DNA of 64,000 nucleotides from Ulota crispa (lineage: Eukaryota; Streptophyta; Bryopsida; Orthotrichales; Orthotrichaceae). The position numbers were made by a program, and so were the translations under genes. This document shows, one piece after another, positions 33,817-44,697 of this stretch (the first letter of the stretch is position 1; each line of letters opens with the position of its first letter). The stretch lies in the NCBI GenBank assembly GCA_963920765.1, contig OY987243.1:10478001-10542000 (forward strand), given 5' to 3'. The notes beneath the pieces are model-generated. The model saw only the letters and a list, made by a program, of their open reading frames with translations, made no database searches and was not told the DNA's origin.

Positions 33817-34245
33817 GTGACACCCATTAGCGGACCAAGTCCATTCATCTACAAATAGGAACCCAAAGCCCCTAGTGGATGAAATATCTGAACACAAAAA
33901 AGGGGGCAATGTTGAGCCACAAGCAAATGGCTTGGCCTCCAACCTCCAAGCCACCAAAGTACCAATACAGTTATTCTATGGAGTAAAAAAATGAAAAAAG
34001 GAGTTGAAAGAGTTAAAAGTGTGCAATGCCATTGGAAGAGGATGTGAAGGAGCTACCGCTTGCATGAGCTTCAAATGATGGCAACCATGATGTAACGGAA
34101 GAGGAGTGAAAGATGCGAATGGTCGAATGGATATTCCTGCTTTTGTAAGACGAAATGAGCTCTCAATTCTCCAACCGTTTCTTCATGGGAACCACAAAAA
34201 TTTGTAGGGTGGATTGAGAGGGTGAGTGGATGGTCTTTTCTAAGA

Positions 34246-34345
34246 AAGGTGTGGATTCCAAAGTTTGATGGATGGATTCCAAAGTTTAATGGATGGATTC
34301 CAAAGTTTGATGGATGGATTCTAAAGTTTGATGGATAGTTTTTTT
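34246..34345 (+). repeat. 21-bp minisatellite, ~4.5 copies
   Basis: Unit 'gattccaaagtttgatggat' plus one base, four near-perfect copies and partial ones. It explains the PSNFGIH repeats in the antisense frame 34071-34490, which is not treated as a gene. Confidence 0.8.
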
Positions 34346-34554
34346 GGGATACGTACCTGTGGCTTGTGTCATGTGGGCTATGTTTTGAAAAAGGGCCCCC
34401 CAGGAGCTCGTGGTAGTTTGGATGTGTCCACAAAGCTGGGACTCTGCTGATAGCTGGGCCACTTGGCTTGCTGGGCTCCTGCCAAGGCAACTCTTTAGCT
34501 ACAGTGCTGTAAGTTAGTGTCTGTAAGGTAGACGACCCATAACCGATCCTTTAA

Positions 34555-35285
34555 CCCTTAAAAGGACGGGCCTACAAACCATAAATTTTCTGTGGAATTG
34601 CGATCATTTTCTAGGAGTTATTTTGGTAATGTAATCAACATCAAAATTCAATATTACAATTTTAGTAGTAGAAGGTATGTGCATACTACATGTATAAACA
34701 ATGTTCATAAATTTTGGTGAAAATTTGAAATTATTGTAATTTTTTGGAGCAAATGCTAAAGAAATTCATATTAATTACAAAATGTATTCAATTATGTCAT
34801 TTCTTTTTATCATGGATGTGAATCATGATGAAGATCATCATGAAGGAATTTTTCTTCCAATATTGCTAAAATTAAAAAAAGTAACTATTCCATGGTAATA
34901 GGTACTCAACTTGTGACAATAATGAGAATTTCAAAACTTAATTTTTTTCAAAATATTAAAGTACAAGGAGAAACTAGATTTGGTAAACTTTCAAATGCTA
35001 GTTATGCTCAAACTAAAAACACATCATTTGAATAACTCATACTGAGTTTTGGTAAAAAGATCCTCAAAATTCAAAATACACTACACGGTGGTGCATCTTT
35101 ACTACTCAATTGGCAAGTGGGACCCTTTTGTGAACATCATACATGCAAAAGCTGTCTATCTACATGCTCTAGGTTGCATTGTTCATATCCTAATGGAATC
35201 TTGGATGAAAAACAATGTTAATCCACTATCGGAGCACTTTTCAGTCATCCAGAAGCCACAAACTGGCTTCCGCAACATATAAGGG
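34555..35285. mobile_element. Probable piggyBac-like element
   Basis: CCCTTAAAAGGACGGG after TTAA (34551-34554); right end inverted CCCTTATATGTTGCGG before TTAA (35286-35289). The ends match only over the first six bases, so the pairing is less sure. Confidence 0.45.
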
Positions 35286-35289
35286 TTAA

Positions 35290-36962
35290 CCCTTAAGTGC
35301 TCCAGCACCCCATATATTGACTCATACAATTTCAAAGCCTTGTTTTGAGGGACTAGATCTAACTTTTTGATCTTGCTATTAAACTACAATTATGAAGGCA
35401 TTCAAGTTGTCCATGCCAATGGAGTAATGGCAAGGAAAGCCAAATGTTGTACACTGAATATTGCATTTAGGTTGCCCCACACTAATTTCTTGACATTCCA
35501 CACCAGTGTTTGGGGAGAAATTTTAGCTTCACCGGTTAAAATTAGGCATTTCCCAATTTCAATTGGATTTTCACTAGAATGCACTGGTTATTTCTTGTAA
35601 AAATTCTAAACTTTAACTATAATATACTATATTTAGAAAATTTTGGAGAAAAGAACCAATTTTTTATCCAATGGTTTCAAGTTTGAACCAGGTTCTTTGC
35701 AATTCCAACCGGCTAACAATACACTAACTGCCGATTCTCCCTGATTCCTACTCCACACTATATAAATATTTACGATTGCTATAGTGATTTTCATCAAAAT
35801 TTATTGCAAGAAACAATTTTTAAAGGGCTTGTCAACAGCAATGAAGTTGCAAAAAGACAAACTAGCAACTTCCAAGTCATGAACCATGTGAAGTCCAAGT
35901 ATTTAGAGAGTTGCATGCACCTCCAAGTGACCAAGTGATGAGTCATGAGGTAACTTACCATGGTAAGGCAACCTAATTGTCAAGGACTCAAGGCAACCTG
36001 AATGCAATATTCATTGTACAAGTGTTGCAAGAGATTTGATTGGGTGAAACACTATATGAGGAGTGGTAGCAAGCATACGAGGCATGGTGGCATGCAGCAT
36101 TTTACAAGCTGCAATCAGTCAATATCCCTTGCAAGCTTCCTTGTGTAAGCTTTGTGGTAGCAGGAAAGTTGTTGGCAAGGGTTCAAGCATGTTCTAGACC
36201 TCATTCTAAACCCTTATTATGGCAACCGTCACCGACTGTACCAATCATTGTTTTCAGTGCAATAGCCATTTGAAGCCCTAAAACTTGACATAAAAAGAAG
36301 TGCAATCTTCAATATTTTACAAGTGTGTACGTTCACATCTAATCTTGCTGCTCACAAAATGTGATATGAATCTGGGGCTTATAGAATTTTGTAAAAATCA
36401 TGAAATAGCAACTACCTACCAAAAAATGAGATTTTGTCATCACATGTTGTTTGATCAAATGTTATAATCTCCCATCTTCCGCAATGAATTGTTCCCAAAA
36501 TTTGCAAGCCGTTTTCTACGTAGGTGTTTCACTATTTTCAATGGTCACTCTTTGTGGATCATTTGATTGACCAATATACGATGCATCAAAGTTGTTGGTC
36601 TCCAAAAACCCTGATTTTGGTGAAAACAACCTGGGCAATCACGGGTTAACATAACATCATATACTTGTGAATGGTCAAAAACCTCTTTTTTATGTAGAGC
36701 AAAATTTCTACTCCAAGAGGGCTTGAAGTGCGCTGACATTGTTTTGCAGGAATGAAAAAAAGTTGTTTTACTCACTTGAAATGTTGTGATCTTACAATCC
36801 ATGTGGTAAAATTGGCTGAAATTTGTACTACACATTGATTTATTTGTGTAGCACATTTTTGTACAATTGAAATTCAAAATAATAATAATAATAATAATAT
36901 TGGCAATGCACTAAAAGTTGGCAGTTTCTTTTTCTCAAAAAACACCCTTGGACCTCCAAGGG
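35290..36962. mobile_element. Probable piggyBac-like element hosting a MITE
   Basis: Starts CCCTTAAGTGCTCC at the TTAA shared with the previous element and ends GGTCCAAGGG-type before TTAA (36963-36966); an alternative right end is at 36645. It contains the MITE 35452-36016 and an (ATA)n run at 36877-36899. Confidence 0.4.
35452..36016. mobile_element. TA-flanked MITE, CACTGAATATTGCATTTAGG subfamily
   Basis: Ends CACTGAATATTGCATTTAGG and, inverted, CAATGAATATTGCATTCAGG, flanked by TA. Longer (565 bp) relative of 27941-28243 and 54317-54624. Confidence 0.75.
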
Positions 36963-37290
36963 TTAAGGTAGAAGCACCCCTCACCATTAGTGTACACAAC
37001 CCTAGTACCTACTTGTGTCAAAGATGTCGATGACTGACACATACAAAAAAAATTGGTTATGAGTGACAAAGTGATGGTTTTGGGTGATTGGGATGACAAT
37101 TTTGAGTGGCTCATCTCACTATGTAAGAACTTCTCAAGTTAGTATTATGAGCGTATGAGCATACTAAAGACCTACACACAACTATACATTTTTAGTGATC
37201 TAGGACTTTGAAAAATCTTTGTGAACAAATGCTTGCAATTGGAACTTTTAAATTGATGCTAATATTTTTGATTTTCTGTTCCTAACTTAA

Positions 37291-38607
37291 TCCCTAAACG
37301 CTTAATCCCTAAACACTAGGAGTGGTCATTGTGCTTGCTTGTGTACAATGTTTAACCCCTAAAGGACCATTGTCCCTACGGGGGACAAATGGGATTTTGG
37401 GCATGTATCTATGGCTAAACTACTTTGCGTGATTTTTTTAAACTTTTATTGAAGATGGAATTTCAAAGATCTGCATGGGCATCTAATTTTTCCTTCATTC
37501 CGACAATTATTGAAGAAGTTATGCATAAATTTTTGAAAACATGCCAGATTGGGCAGCAAAAACTTTTCTAAAAATAACATTTATTCAAAATAAAAATCTG
37601 AAATTGGTTCCTTAGATTTATATATATGTGGGGAGCTTTGAATCATTCAATTTTGATTTATGAGTGAAAAGTTTTAGTTTGCGGGCAGATACGTAACTCC
37701 CATACCTCCATTCCTTTTGCCTTTGGTACTTTACTTTTTTGTGCTCTTTGTGAATTTGTTTTTTGAATTATTTTTTTTCAAAGTTGTAGTAGACTAAGAT
37801 TCCTTGGTTTTCACCATTTGGATCAATGTAATTCATATTTCTGAATTTTACATAAATCCTCCAATTTTGCCTAGTGTATATGCACATTTCATGACCTTAC
37901 GGCATTGCAAGATTTTACAAAATATGATCCACACCTCCATCTCATTTGAAAATTCTCCCACACTTACCTAACTTGGTCTTCTACATGGGAAAAATAAACC
38001 TCAAGTTTGCGTAGAGCAATTTTTTGATTTAGGGGCAATCAAAGGCTTCTGAAATTTTTGGGCAATAGGGAAAAAACTTTTTTTTCACTTCAAATGTCAA
38101 TATCTCACTCCTCTACATCTAGAATGAGCTGATTTTTTTCGTACAAGTACCTCCCATAGTCTAGGGCAAGATCTTATGGTTGGATATCCAAAAAAAAATT
38201 GATTTTCCTACCTTTTTACGCATTCCCCCAAAAGTGGCAGTTTTCAGTAACTTTCACTAAAAAAGGGCTTGGTCCTTTAGGGGTTAAGGGTGAACAATCA
38301 TATCTACACTGGTGCTCCACAATAAAATATTCTCCCCAAAAGTTGCTAAAGTGAGTACTATATGCTGCCTACACAAAAATTATAAGAAGGGCAAGAGGGG
38401 ACTTAGAACCATGCTTGTCAATCTTCTCACAAATTTGAGTTTTGAACAATACAAGGACGTTCAATGAGTCTAATTTTGGCACTCCATGATGGAGCACCTT
38501 GCAATGACCACTTTAAATTAAATTGAATGAAAAAACTTTTTTCACAACTTTCACGCTGTTTTTTTTGGCACCAAAAGGACAAAATTGTCGCCTAGGACGT
38601 TTAGGGG
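37291..38607. mobile_element. piggyBac-like element (outer of a nested pair)
   Basis: Left TCCCTAAACGC / TCCCTAAACACTAGG, each after TTAA; right end inverted CCCCTAAACGTCCTAGG, TTAA at 38608-38611. It encloses another TTAA element. Confidence 0.5.
37356..38283. mobile_element. piggyBac-like element (inner), 928 bp
   Basis: Ends CCCCTAAAGGACCATTG and, inverted, CCCCTAAAGGACCAAGC, with TTAA at 37352-37355 and 38284-38287. Sibling of 380-1265. Confidence 0.7.
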
Positions 38608-39028
38608 TTAACACTACTTTTTTCAAAGTTCATTAACTGATTTTCCTACCCAAAACCCTTAGATTCACGCTTATGAGTGCTCCTACCTTAAAGTAGCATG
38701 AAGTATAAAACCTCATGTTCGTAGCAAAATCCTTAACAATTGCATCAACATTCTTGTAAGCGTGATTCCTTACACTACTTCTGACAGAATCTTATAATAA
38801 ATTAAGAAATTGCGTTACAATCACAAGGTATCAAATAAATTATATTCTCATTGGTAATCTACAACATATGATTCAAAAATTCAAAAAACGTGAGACTTGC
38901 TTTTCAGATGACTTTGTTTCAAAATGCTTAAAATACACAATGTTACGTCGGCAACACCAACCTTTGCCAATCCATAAAGTTGTACGCTGAAAGCTTGGTG
39001 TTACCTAAGTTAGACGCATATACTTTAA

Positions 39029-39315
39029 CCCCCAAGAGTAGCATGGGGGTAGAGTTTTTGAGGCCAAATAAATCGTGGTCTACAATGATTCTATAGACAA
39101 GATCTTCATTTTTGAAGTTTGTTATTCCTTTTGCCTATACAACGACTTTGTACAAAAATCATGAAGCATCCAATGATCAAACTAGTCACATGGTTGGAAA
39201 AAAAGCAAAAAATTGCTATCTAAGCATCCTTTGATGTACTTCACCCCTTTCCATAAAGCTCTTGCTACAAGCATTTGATAACATCCACCTAAAGAACGTT
39301 GGCACTTTAAGGGGG
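39029..39315. mobile_element. Short piggyBac-like element
   Basis: CCCCCAAGAGTAGC after TTAA (39025-39028) and GGGGG before TTAA (39316-39319). Only the terminal bases match. Confidence 0.45.
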
Positions 39316-39669
39316 TTAACCCTCAAACAACTCAAACAACATTTTAGGTCCTCATGGGCAGCCCCACGAATCATAGAAAGAATAAGAAGCAAGTGCAAAG
39401 ATTGGGCATGCATGACCAACCACAATAAAGATACAAGCACATGAAGAATCAATTGGAAACTTGGGCAAGAATCAACCAACATTCAACCCTCTTATATGCA
39501 CATTGCATGTACGCATGAAAAAATTGATGTTGCAAACAAGTACAATGGATGACCTGCATTGAGCTAAATTAAAGGACCACAGCTAAATGTTACTCTTGCA
39601 CAAAAAAAAGTTCAGAGAAGGATTCTGTGAACACCACAAAGATTCTGTGAATACCAAGCCCCAGGGGCT

Positions 39670-39935
39670 GGGTACGTCGTTGAAGGTTAAGCACTTACAA
39701 TCAAGAGCTGGAGTACCGCTTAGACCAGATAGCGCAGATAGCGATGAACCCGGCAAATCGTGCAACAGCGCAAGACGTCATGCAGTTTTGGGCACCGCTA
39801 CTTCACAATTCTTCACAAGCAGTTGATAGAAGGAGTCGGCAAAAAGTTCGTCCTGGATCCACACTTTTTCAATCAGTTCACATTCGCTGTGAGATCGGCA
39901 GAAGGAAGAGACGACAGTTGATGTGGAACAGTCTA
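39670..39935 (+). pseudogene. Possible gene remnant, two overlapping frames
   Basis: One plus-strand frame reads LEYRLDQIAQIAMNPAN...AQDVMQFW. A second, offset frame reads LHKQLIEGVGKKFVLDPHF...FAVRSAEG and then stops. Both look protein-like in composition and abut near 39810, as a gene with a frameshift or an overlooked intron would. I cannot name the family and found no convincing start or splice borders. Confidence 0.25.
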
Positions 39936-39952
39936 AATAAGAAGAGTCGATC

Positions 39953-40022
39953 TTAGGGTTTAGGGGTTTAAGGTTTAGGAGAAGAGTCTGTATTAGGGTT
40001 TGGGGTTTAGGAGAAGAGTCGG
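39953..40022 (+). repeat. Telomere-like TTTAGGG tract
   Basis: Degenerate 'ttagggtttagggg' and 'tttggggtttagg' units, with an internally duplicated 'ggagaagagtc'. Similar interstitial tracts lie in intron 2 of the esterase gene. Confidence 0.6.
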
Positions 40023-40154
40023 TAGTGACAGGTACCAACTCAAACACATCAATAATCAATACTTCAGGGTATCCTCAGTCCAGAGCCTGCATTGGGCTCA
40101 ACTAATGGCGATTACTGAGCTTCAATCGCAGATGGCACACGGCTCCTCCAACCC

Positions 40155-40246
40155 AAAGCACACTAGTAGCGCTCAATGCACACCAGTAGCGCCCAATGCT
40201 CACTAGTAGAGAGATGTAGAGAGATGTAGAGAGATGTAAAGAGATG
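40155..40246 (+). repeat. Short tandem repeats
   Basis: Three copies of about 20 bp, 'agtagcgc(t/c)caatgc(a/t)cac', followed by four copies of 'agagatgt'. Confidence 0.6.
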
Positions 40247-40804
40247 GAAATTATAGCAAGAGATGTACATTTTGTTTCTGTCAAGCTTTTGTTAGGCTTG
40301 TCTGACAAGATCTCTATTTCTGACTTGTAAAGTAGTCATCATTTCTCTGAGAGCAATACACAGAGCAATTTGAAGGACTCTTGAGGGCCGCTGAAACTAC
40401 AAGGTGTGGGCTAGGTTTTGCTGCCAAATCTAAGATTATGGAGCATTGGACCAGGTTTGCAGTTCTCAAACTAGGACCCACAGTTAGAGTGCAGTTACAG
40501 GGTCGATATACCTGCTGCATTGAGGATGCTCTCAGATATCAAGCTTGCTTTGCGAAATAGTGAGGAAATCGAAGATAATCTCCTATTTTATTAAGCAAAA
40601 TCCGAAGGTCTTTGGAGTCTCACCTTGTTGCTACCTCGTCGAGACGGCGTGTTTAAGCCGTTTCCACACTCGGAACAGGCGGCTTTGGTGCTGGTGCTCC
40701 CTTTCCTCCCATGTAAGCAGTTGCAGCTTGATCAAGCAGAAGACGCTGTGGAGCAGGAACATGGTCACTCAAATCTCACAGGGAGAGAGAAGCAGAAACC
40801 AATA

Positions 40805-41037
40805 AGGTAGGAGGCTCTAAAAGCATTTGGGTCCTAATTGCGTTCACAATCTAGGAATGACTGACATGTTCTTTCAAAAATCTTTATTACTGTTATGATG
40901 AGTTAGGTGGGCTTAGCAAACATAGCAAGCATAATGTTAAGCCCACCTAACTAATCAATAACAATAATATATTTTTGAAAGAACATGTTAGTCGTTCCTA
41001 GATTGTGAACACAATTAGGACCCAAACGCTCTTACCT
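40805..41037. mobile_element. TA-flanked MITE at the 3' end of the LSm10-like gene
   Basis: Ends AGGTAGGAGGCTC and, inverted, AGGTAAGAGCGTTTGGG, TA at 40803-40804 and 41038-41039. A hairpin on 'gttaggtgggcttagc' is inside. Its right edge forms the stop codon of the minus-strand LSm10-like reading frame. Confidence 0.75.
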
Positions 41038-42047
41038 TAGCAAGGTTTACAAAGTTGCATGACAAAAAAACTGGAGACAGGATCCTGCATCGGGATTACG
41101 TGTTTCAAAAAGTTAGAAAAATCAAGCAAGTGTGCATCGACCACTCACCCTGTCTTCCACGAGTTTCATAATGTCCACATTATCTGGGATGTGCACAAAG
41201 CGTATGTTACTCCCTCTCAGAAACACAAGCGGAAGCGGCTTCTGAACCCCCTGCCAAATTCCAAAATGCTCACAAGTATGACCAAGTGTTTTAAGCTGTT
41301 ATGTTTTCATAACACGGGAGGGAAATCACAAAAAGAGCACAAGAATCACAGGTGATCAGGCACCTCGACGTCTTCGATAATCGCCTCCTTGATGATCACA
41401 CTGCAACAAGAAAGCAAGCAAGCAAAAAGAGTGCATTAGAAAGACAGAATGCGAAGAAGGAAACCCTAATGGCGAAGACAGAGGCGGTAGAAGAATACTC
41501 CCTCTGTCCCTCTAAAAAGCTCCAAATCAGACACATTTCTTGCACCACTAAAAAGCTCCCTTTTGCTTATTTCAAACGCTGAGAAAGCGTTTGCCACAAT
41601 GATGTATTGGGGTAAATTAAGCGATTAGAGAGCATTTCTCTCCTAGTAAACTTGCCCTTGCCCATATTAGGTAAGGTAACATTGTTGCTACTAATTTTAA
41701 AATCCCCAATAATGAGGAGCTTGGCAACATACACAAATATAGCACTTTTTGTATGAAATTTGGGTGCCGAAATAGGGACATCGAAGCTGAAGATTTTGCA
41801 TACATTTGGCAGATGATGTATTGATTCTCACTAGCACAAAGACTAAAAACACAGTCGATCCTTTCCAAAGAAGCTTTGGGACGTTTTTAGAAGGACAGAG
41901 GGAGTACTTCATAGCGTTGTCGCAATCATCGAGCACACCGCGAATGGAAAGATCGTTTCGCAATTCCACGAGTAACTCCAGACCGACGAGAGCTTGGATT
42001 ACACACACGAGCGTGCGTTCCGAGGCTCTCTGCCCTCTCTTACCCAT
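41037..42047 (-). CDS. LSm10-like Sm-fold protein
   Basis: Four exons on the minus strand: 42047-41908, 41400-41364, 41250-41149, 41084-41037; 108 aa. Sm motif 1 is LLVELRNDLSIRGVLDDCDNAMN (read in two exons: the AAT codon for the last Asn is split by intron 1). Sm motif 2 is FLRGSNIRFVHIPD. The leader MGKRGQRASERTLVCVIQALVG is longer than in LSm2. With the VHIPD ending it resembles LSm10, the U7 snRNP subunit used in histone pre-mRNA processing in animals, and LSm10-annotated plant proteins of unclear role. LSm2 is the alternative. Intron 1 contains a whole Stowaway-like MITE starting in the donor. The last exon (DPVSSFFVMQLCKPC) is unlike Sm proteins and stops in a MITE, so the native C-terminus may be lost or shorter. 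Confidence 0.75.
41498..41904. mobile_element. Stowaway-like MITE inserted in the LSm10-like 5' splice site
   Basis: 407 bp with ends CTCCCTCTGTCCCTCTAAAA and, inverted, CTCCCTCTGTCCTTCTAAAA, flanked by TA (41496-41497, 41905-41906). The right-hand TA is bases +2/+3 of the LSm10-like intron 1 donor on the minus strand. Sibling of 9634-10216. Confidence 0.85.
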
Positions 42048-42217
42048 CACGATGGTCAAATCGTGCAAACCCTAACTCCACCGACGTCTCCAAAACCAGT
42101 CAGCTTAGCAGCAGGGGCACCAGCACATGCAGCGCGCGTCGACGTTCTCAGAGCGGTGCCATGTGTTCCCACAATCGTTCCCCTACATCACCAACAGTGC
42201 ACATTGGGCACAGTAAG

Positions 42218-42668
42218 GGCATCATCAATGCATACACTAGGATTGGGATGTGGAATTGGCTGGTCTTGCGTCGCTCCCCATAGATCTGAGTAAATTTGAA
42301 TTTGTTGCCCCTTTCACTAGAGTGATTCTCTCAACCTTGTTGCAACTCCCATTGTAAATATAAGCATCACATAAAATACTTGCGAGTACTTGCAAGTTGT
42401 TGCTTAGGAGCTGCAAGCTATTGCAAGTAACATGTTATTCCAACAACAAATGTAATGGAAGTCTCATGATAATAAGAAACAAGCAAATTTACCATCCAAG
42501 AAAATCATTTCGACGGGACCATCTCCTAATTATGTTTTACCATGATTGTGTTGGAACCCTAAAAATTCCTCATTCTTCCACACAACTGGCCCCACCAAGG
42601 AAATGCAGTTACAGCCCGATTCCCCAATACTGTGTAGCCCATTCCCCGTATTGGATTGACGATCGAAA
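42218..42668. mobile_element. Tourist-like MITE in the LSm10/NBP35 intergenic region
   Basis: Left end GGGCATCATCAATGC after TAA; the interior follows 58099-58575 closely ('gattggg', 'gaattggctggtcttg'). The right end is eroded near 'ttggattgacgatc'. It lies between the divergent LSm10-like and NBP35 genes. Confidence 0.55.
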
Positions 42669-42669
42669 C

Positions 42670-43112
42670 GGCGCGCTTTCCGGGTCGATGCCACAGGCCC
42701 ACAGCCATTTGCGCATGCATATTCCTCACTGCAGTTCACACGGCGTCACCACAAATATCTCCAAAAATCTAGAGAAATCTAGAACCTTCAAGCCCCAGAT
42801 TCTACAAAAAACCTAGATAGTAGAGCCCCTTCCGGATTAGGGTTTTGCAGTTATGTGCTTTCGCATGGTCTTGCCGTCGGTGCTCTCCGCAAATATTTTT
42901 CGTTGGAGTGATTAGCACTCTACAGTGAAACGGAAAGTCCATTTGTGCATAGCCGATCAGGAAGTCGAGGCAATTGAAGCTGAATTTAGTAGCGAACGGG
43001 TTGGAAAAGAACGATTTCGCAGAGGTAGGGTTTGGGGAATTGGCGTAATTCAGCGAGGTCGTCTTGGCGTTACAGGTACCCCGGATTCAATTGCAGTGCA
43101 GCGAGAAATCGG
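42670..43112 (+). promoter_or_regulatory. NBP35 upstream region
   Basis: Higher GC than the flanking repeats; contains 'attagggttttgc' (42836) and 'gtagggtttgg' (43025), telo-box-like motifs often seen in plant 5' leaders. Likely promoter and 5' leader of NBP35. Confidence 0.4.
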
Positions 43113-44688
43113 ATGGTGGAAGAGACGACGGACGCTCCCACGGGAGCTGTCCCCGAGGATGCGAACCAACGTAAGTGCGTGCGTCTTGAACGGCTCAATT
43201 GCTGCTCTACTTGCTGTCATCACAGTCGCTAGGGTTCTCGTTTTGTTTCGGAGAAGAGCAAATTGTGATCAGAACTGAGCGTTTCTTGCTCACGATCCCA
43301 GCGCTTGACTTGAATCTCGAGTAAATTGACAAACATCCGTGCATTTGTTTTTGTAAGCTGTTTTCTTATTTTGAAGCTCGACAACTGAGACCGAGCCGTT
43401 GTTCGTATTTTGGCGTGAAACAGATTGTCCTGGAACAGAGGCCGAGGAGGCGGGGAAAGCATCAGCCTGCGACGGCTGTCCGAACCAGCAAATATGTGCC
43501 ACTGCTCCAAAAGGACCAGATCCCGGTATACTTCGTTATTTCTCGGTTCGCAATTCCGATTTGCAATTAGGTCAATTCTGTGCAACACGCGGTTGATCCT
43601 TTCAGGAACTCTCAATCGTTCAGTATGTGAGATTACGTTTCTGTGATTGCTCCAAGGGTTTGAGAATGCTGTCATGCGAAGCTTTCTTGTTAGGGTTACG
43701 CGGTATTTGCAAAGATGTAACTCGAAAAAGACGAGCATGTTGACGTGGCGGAGAGTTTTTTGCAGATCTGGTAGCGATTGAGGAGCGGATGCGGCCCGTG
43801 AAGCACAAAATCCTGGTACTATCAGGAAAAGGCGGAGTAGGCAAGAGCACATTCGCGGCGCAACTATCATTCGCACTCGCAGGGCTGGACAAACAGATCG
43901 GGCTACTGGACATTGACATATGCGGACCGAGTATACCAAAGATGCTAGGGTTAGAGGGACAGGAGATTCACCAAAGCAACTTAGGCTGGTCGCCGGTGTA
44001 CGTGGAAGACAACCTCGGGGTGATGTCGATCGGATTCATGCTTCCGGACCCGGACGAAGCCGTGATCTGGCGAGGGCCACGGAAGAACGGCTTGATCAAG
44101 CAGTTCGTGAAGGACGTGGACTGGGGAGAGTTGGACTACCTGGTGGTGGACGCTCCTCCGGGGACTTCTGATGAGCACATTTCCATCATGCAATACTTGA
44201 AAGCGAGTAACGTCGACGGAGCCATCATCGTCACCACTCCGCAAGAAGTCTCGTTGATCGACGTTCGGAAAGAGATCAACTTCTGTAAGAAGGTCGGGAT
44301 CGAGGTGATTGGTGTCGTGGAGAACATGAGTGAGTTGCGTCAACAGCTCGAGAGTGCTGAGTACAAAGCTGTTGATGCTCACGGGGTGGAACAGGATGTG
44401 ACCTTGGAGCTTCTGGAGGTTCTGAAAAGCCATGCTCCGCATTTGCTCTCGAGTTTTGTTGCGACTTCGGTGTTTTATGGTGGCGCTGGTGGTGCTCAAA
44501 AGATGTGCAAGCAGATGAAGGTGCCGTTCTTAGGTCGTGTTCCCATGGACCCTAATCTCGGAAAGGCTGCTGATGAAGGACGGTCGTGCTTCGGTGACTT
44601 GAAGTGTAGTGCTAGTGCTGGAGCTCTAAGGAATATTATCAACAGGGTTCTGTTGGTCACTGAAAAGGGGGATGGCGTCACAGTGTGA
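43113..44688 (+). CDS. NBP35: NBP35/NUBP1, cytosolic Fe-S cluster scaffold ATPase
   Basis: Three exons: 43113-43170, 43424-43525, 43766-44688 (TGA); 360 aa. The N-terminus carries the Fe4S4-binding Cys motif C-x13-C-x2-C-x5-C (C21, C35, C38, C44). The Walker A-type deviant P-loop is GKGGVGKS (residues 74-81), followed by [25 protein letters not shown] and the ENMS loop. The usual C-terminal CPxC is absent, as in plant NBP35, and the region after ENMS has no cysteine pair at that place. The protein assembles Fe-S clusters for delivery to cytosolic and nuclear enzymes; plant NBP35 works as a homodimer because plants lack Cfd1. The start at 43113 is supported by the Pro-Glu-Asp-Ala-Asn leader and by the frame through both splice sites. 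A MITE begins 9 bases after the stop. Confidence 0.96.
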
Positions 44689-44697
44689 GAAACTTTA

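Larger units (their letters stand above)
36966..38688. mobile_element. TA-flanked MITE expanded by nested piggyBac-like insertions
   Basis: Left end AGGTAGAAGCACC, right end pairing as AGGTAGGAGCACT, TA on both sides. Without the insertions it would be about 400 bp and match the right part of 28456-29059. Its left TA lies within the TTAA of the preceding element. Confidence 0.6.

Noticed and set aside
40545..40813. Plus-strand frame ending in the MITE at 40805 (contains PFPHSEQAALVLVLPFLP)
   Set aside because: Somewhat protein-like, but with no start, homologue or splice partner that I can support.
42900..43290. 117-aa frame spanning NBP35 exon 1
   Set aside because: It reads a different frame from the NBP35 exon 1 that joins correctly to the Cys-motif exon; treated as leader sequence.
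43229..43939. 236-aa minus-strand frame opposite NBP35
   Set aside because: Shadow of the NBP35 exons and introns; no domain and no supporting splice sites.
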